A DNA stretch of 50,295 nucleotides from an uncultured Clostridia bacterium (GTDB lineage Bacteria; Bacillota; Clostridia; Christensenellales; Pumilibacteraceae), in NCBI GenBank assembly GCA_947581755.1, contig CANPVN010000010.1, positions 1 through 50,295 on the forward strand. Reading direction: 5' to 3'. Under the pieces are notes generated by a model that saw nothing but the letters and a program-made list of their open reading frames with translations, was not told the origin of the DNA and did not search any database. Each line of letters starts with the position of its first letter. The first letter of the stretch is position 1. The translations under genes were made by a program, and so were the position numbers. Of this stretch, positions 47,360-50,295 are shown piece by piece.

Positions 47360-48571
47360 ATGTTGATAGAAAGAAAGAGATATATAGAAGAGCTTAGGGC
47401 GTTCAGGGACAAGAAAGTCATAAAAGTTATAACGGGCGTAAGGCGTTGCGGCAAGTCCACTCTTTTGGAAAGTTTCATGGAGATGTTGCTCGGCGAGGGC
47501 GGGCATAATGTCATATATCTGAATTTCGAGGATTATGACAATATTCGTCTATGCGATCCCGACGCGTTGTATGCTTATATCAAAGAGCGTCTGAAAGAGG
47601 ACAGGATGAATTATATATTTCTCGACGAGATCCAACTTGTCGGGAATTTTGCCCGCGTCGTTGACGGGCTTTTTATAAAGAAGAATACCGATTTGTATAT
47701 AACGGGCTCCAACGCGTATATGTTGTCGGGAGAGATAGCGACTATGCTGTCGGGAAGATATGTGGAGATATCGATGTTGCCGCTGTCTTTTGCCGAGTTT
47801 TTATCGGCAAGAGGGGGAGAGACGACCAAGCGCTTCGGCGAATATCTCGAGTTCGGCTCCATGCCTTATGTACTCGAATTCGAGGGAAAGAAGAAGGAAA
47901 CGGATATTTATCTCGACAGTCTGTACAACACCGTGATTTTGAAGGATGTCATGACGAGAAACACGATAACCGACCCCATGATGCTCGAAAGCGTGACTCG
48001 CTTTATCTTCGACAATGTCGGAAACCTTGTTTCTCCAAAAAAAATCGCCGACTCGATGACGAGCGCGGGCAGAAAAATAGATACAAAAACCGTAGAAAAA
48101 TATCTTGCGGCATTGACGCGCAGTTTTATCGTCTATCGCCTCGGCAGATATGATATAAAGGGCAAACAATATCTCAAGACTCTTGATAAATACTATGCCG
48201 TCGATATGGGAATAAGACGCGCGCTCCTGGGCAAAAGCGCAACGGCAAACCTCGGCTCCGCGCTGGAAAACATAGTCTGTCTCGAACTTATGAGAAGAGG
48301 TTACAAAGTGTTTGTGGGCAAAGTCGATTCTTCCGAGGTGGATTTCGTCGCCCTCTGCGACGACGGGATCCGTTACTTCCAAGTCTCCGCCTCTGTTCGC
48401 GACGAGACGACGCTGTCCCGAGAACTTGCGCCCTTCTCGAAGATCCGCGACGATTACCCCAAATTTCTCTTGACTCTCGACCCCGACCCCGCCGCCGACT
48501 ATGACGGCATTTCCCGCCTCAATCTCCTCGATTGGTTGCTCGCGTCCGATACGACAGAAAAATGCGGGTAG
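47360..48571 (+). CDS. AAA_14/DUF4143 ATPase
   Basis: A 403-residue protein: Walker A VITGVRRCGKSTLLESF (about residues 22-38), Walker B YIFLDEIQLV (about 91-100), sensor YITGSNAYML, MLSGRYVEISMLPLSFAEFLSA, then the DUF4143 C-terminal half ending in a reduced nuclease-like region SSEVDFVALCDDGIRYFQVSASV. It is closest in layout to the ATPase at 35392. No ribosome binding site precedes the ATG, and the promoter places the start site at the ATG. Its last six codons (TTEKCG) lie inside the right-hand palindromic repeat, so the gene end was formed by that repeat. Confidence 0.85.
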   Translation: MLIERKRYIEELRAFRDKKVIKVITGVRRCGKSTLLESFMEMLLGEGGHNVIYLNFEDYDNIRLCDPDALYAYIKERLKEDRMNYIFLDEIQLVGNFARVVDGLFIKKNTDLYITGSNAYMLSGEIATMLSGRYVEISMLPLSFAEFLSARGGETTKRFGEYLEFGSMPYVLEFEGKKKETDIYLDSLYNTVILKDVMTRNTITDPMMLESVTRFIFDNVGNLVSPKKIADSMTSAGRKIDTKTVEKYLAALTRSFIVYRLGRYDIKGKQYLKTLDKYYAVDMGIRRALLGKSATANLGSALENIVCLELMRRGYKVFVGKVDSSEVDFVALCDDGIRYFQVSASVRDETTLSRELAPFSKIRDDYPKFLLTLDPDPAADYDGISRLNLLDWLLASDTTEKCG

Positions 48572-48674
48572 CGGACCGAATCTTTCGCTTACAGAGATAT
48601 TCCCCATAAAGTTTTGGGATTACATTCCCAAAAGTATAAAATTTTACGGAGTTTTGGGATTATATTCCCAAAAC
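48552..48674. repeat. 123-bp palindromic repeat, right copy
   Basis: Same length and order as 47199-47321, but it overlaps the ATPase 3' end and stop codon. The hairpin TTTTGGGATTACATTCCCAAAA occurs intact, so it may serve as the transcript end. Confidence 0.88.
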
Positions 48675-48749
48675 TTTGCTTTTATCGAGCGTTTTTAGCG
48701 GCTTTCGGAATACAAAACGTTTCTTTTGCTGCGACTGTCATAGATTAAA

Positions 48750-48838
48750 CGACAGAAAAATGCGGGTTCGGAACCGAATCTGTCGTTTATAGGAATATTC
48801 CCTATAAAGTTTTTGGGATCGGAGTCCCGAAAATATAA
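48750..48838. repeat. Third, shortened palindromic repeat
   Basis: Begins CGACAGAAAAATGCGGGTTCGG and follows the left copy almost exactly through ATAAAG. It then diverges (TTTTTGGGATCGGAGTCCCGAAAA). No gene is supported between 48839 and 49102, which is AT-rich with a run of AAAATTT blocks just before the rRNA promoter. Confidence 0.8.
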
Positions 48839-49102
48839 GAAGCCGCATTATAACTATATATTTCACCCGATGAGTCGGATAAAATACCGTTTCAGATTGA
48901 AAAAGTTGCAAAGACTGTTTTGGGGCGTTTTTAATATGTTTTGTTGTTAAAATCGGGATTTTTCGACTTTTATATATAATAAAGGAAGCGTTTGAGGGCT
49001 GAAAAGGGGCGTCGGCTGCCGTCGGAACGGGGAGACTCGGAAAGCAGCCGAAAAAAAGTCTAAAAAAAATTAAAAAAAATTTAAAAAAGTGCCTCAAAAC
49101 CC

Positions 49103-49131
49103 TTGACATCTCTTTAAGAGTATGATATTAT
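49103..49131 (+). promoter_or_regulatory. rRNA promoter upstream of 23S
   Basis: Consensus TTGACA (49103-49108), 17 bases, TATTAT (49126-49131), preceded by an A/T-rich block that resembles an UP element. The transcript leader of about 365 nt contains TTGACAACTGCATATA near 49318, like the sequence usually seen in clostridial rRNA leaders or spacers. Confidence 0.75.
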
Positions 49132-49138
49132 ATGTAAG

Positions 49139-49502
49139 CTGTCTCGTGAGGGACAGCGCAAACACCGACAACAAGTTAGAACTTCCCTTTCGGGACAACC
49201 TGACGACCATGTATTGCTTTCATATCAATACCGCTGGCATAAAGATATTAACTGTTGTAAATATCGCTTATGCTTTTTTTATCCCCTCGGGGAAAGAAAG
49301 TCGGTGGGACTCGAACATTGACAACTGCATATACAATCAGATATTAAATACGAGTAAAGTAAAAACGTGTAATATGTATAAACAAATACAATTTACGCTG
49401 AGTTGAAAAACGAGTTATTTTATATGTCTTGTAAGTAAATTGAACTGAAAAAATGGTCAAGATTGAAACCATAAAATTCGAAAGAATTTATGAACGGAAA
49501 TA
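49139..49502 (+). other. 23S rRNA leader
   Basis: No protein gene is credible here. The region has rRNA leader features (a TTGACAACTG box and the hairpin-forming CTTCCCTTTCGGGACAAC segment), and its 3' end would form one side of the 23S processing stalk. Confidence 0.55.

Positions 49503-50295
<793 letters not shown>

Overview
The window looks like a chromosomal piece of an uncultured, spore-forming Gram-positive bacterium of the Clostridia (Bacillota). The evidence is a YyaC-type sporulation protein, a veg - DUF3794/LysM (SipL-like) - ispE cluster, AAGGAG-type ribosome binding sites, many TTGACA-17-TATAAT promoters, and dense short palindromic repeats between genes. A finer placement is not possible from sequence reading alone. 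Most core and phage-like genes share GCG/CTC/GAC-rich codon use. The 29-39 kb part is more AT-rich and patchy.

Layout. 0-5 kb: palindromic repeats, yyaC, an AbrB regulator with an ABC exporter on the minus strand, and alanine dehydrogenase. 5-12 kb: a probable free-standing small RNA, a MATE transporter, and a wall-precursor group (glmS with a small membrane protein, divergent from glmM and a D-Ala-D-Ala ligase-like gene), followed by repeats. 12-13 kb: a SLOG-family gene behind a strongly structured leader RNA that ends in an intrinsic terminator just before the ribosome binding site. 13-26.3 kb: a sigma-like HTH regulator, an SH3 membrane protein on the opposite strand, and a compact virion module (terminase, portal, scaffold, capsid, connector, tail/propeller proteins, coiled coil). 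No integrase, replication or lysis gene is seen beside it. 26.3-29.2 kb: veg, a SipL-like spore coat gene with a possible sigma-E promoter, and ispE.

29.2-41.7 kb is an accessory/defence region between tRNA-Thr(GGT) and tRNA-Arg(ACG). It holds AAA ATPases of the ATPase_2/DUF234 and DUF4143 kinds, an ADP-ribosyltransferase-like/HTH pair, an XRE regulator divergent from an EcoRI-type adenine methylase and a DUF262-HNH nuclease, a PIN/antitoxin pair, and a zinc-depleted dehydrogenase. Several ATPases lie in segments bounded by direct repeats that copy the preceding gene's terminator: 60 bp after tRNA-Thr and 70 bp after the methylase operon. A third ATPase (47.4 kb) sits between 123-bp palindromic repeats and looks leaderless. 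The VapBC/ATPase segment is bounded by 33-bp tandem repeats. Together these look like a set of ATPase cassettes inserted at 3' ends of transcription units.

41.8-47.2 kb carries an unusual operon of a CbbX/SpoVK-like AAA+ ATPase with two YbjN-like proteins, followed by two membrane proteins. The window ends inside a 23S rRNA gene that has its own promoter about 375 bp upstream and no 16S gene before it.

The most interesting candidates are the riboswitch-like leader of the SLOG gene, the repeat-bounded ATPase cassettes, the pared-down virion module beside spore genes, the methylase/DUF262-HNH operon, the AAA+/YbjN operon and the apparently unlinked 23S gene. All functional statements rest on reading motifs by eye. 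No searches were run.
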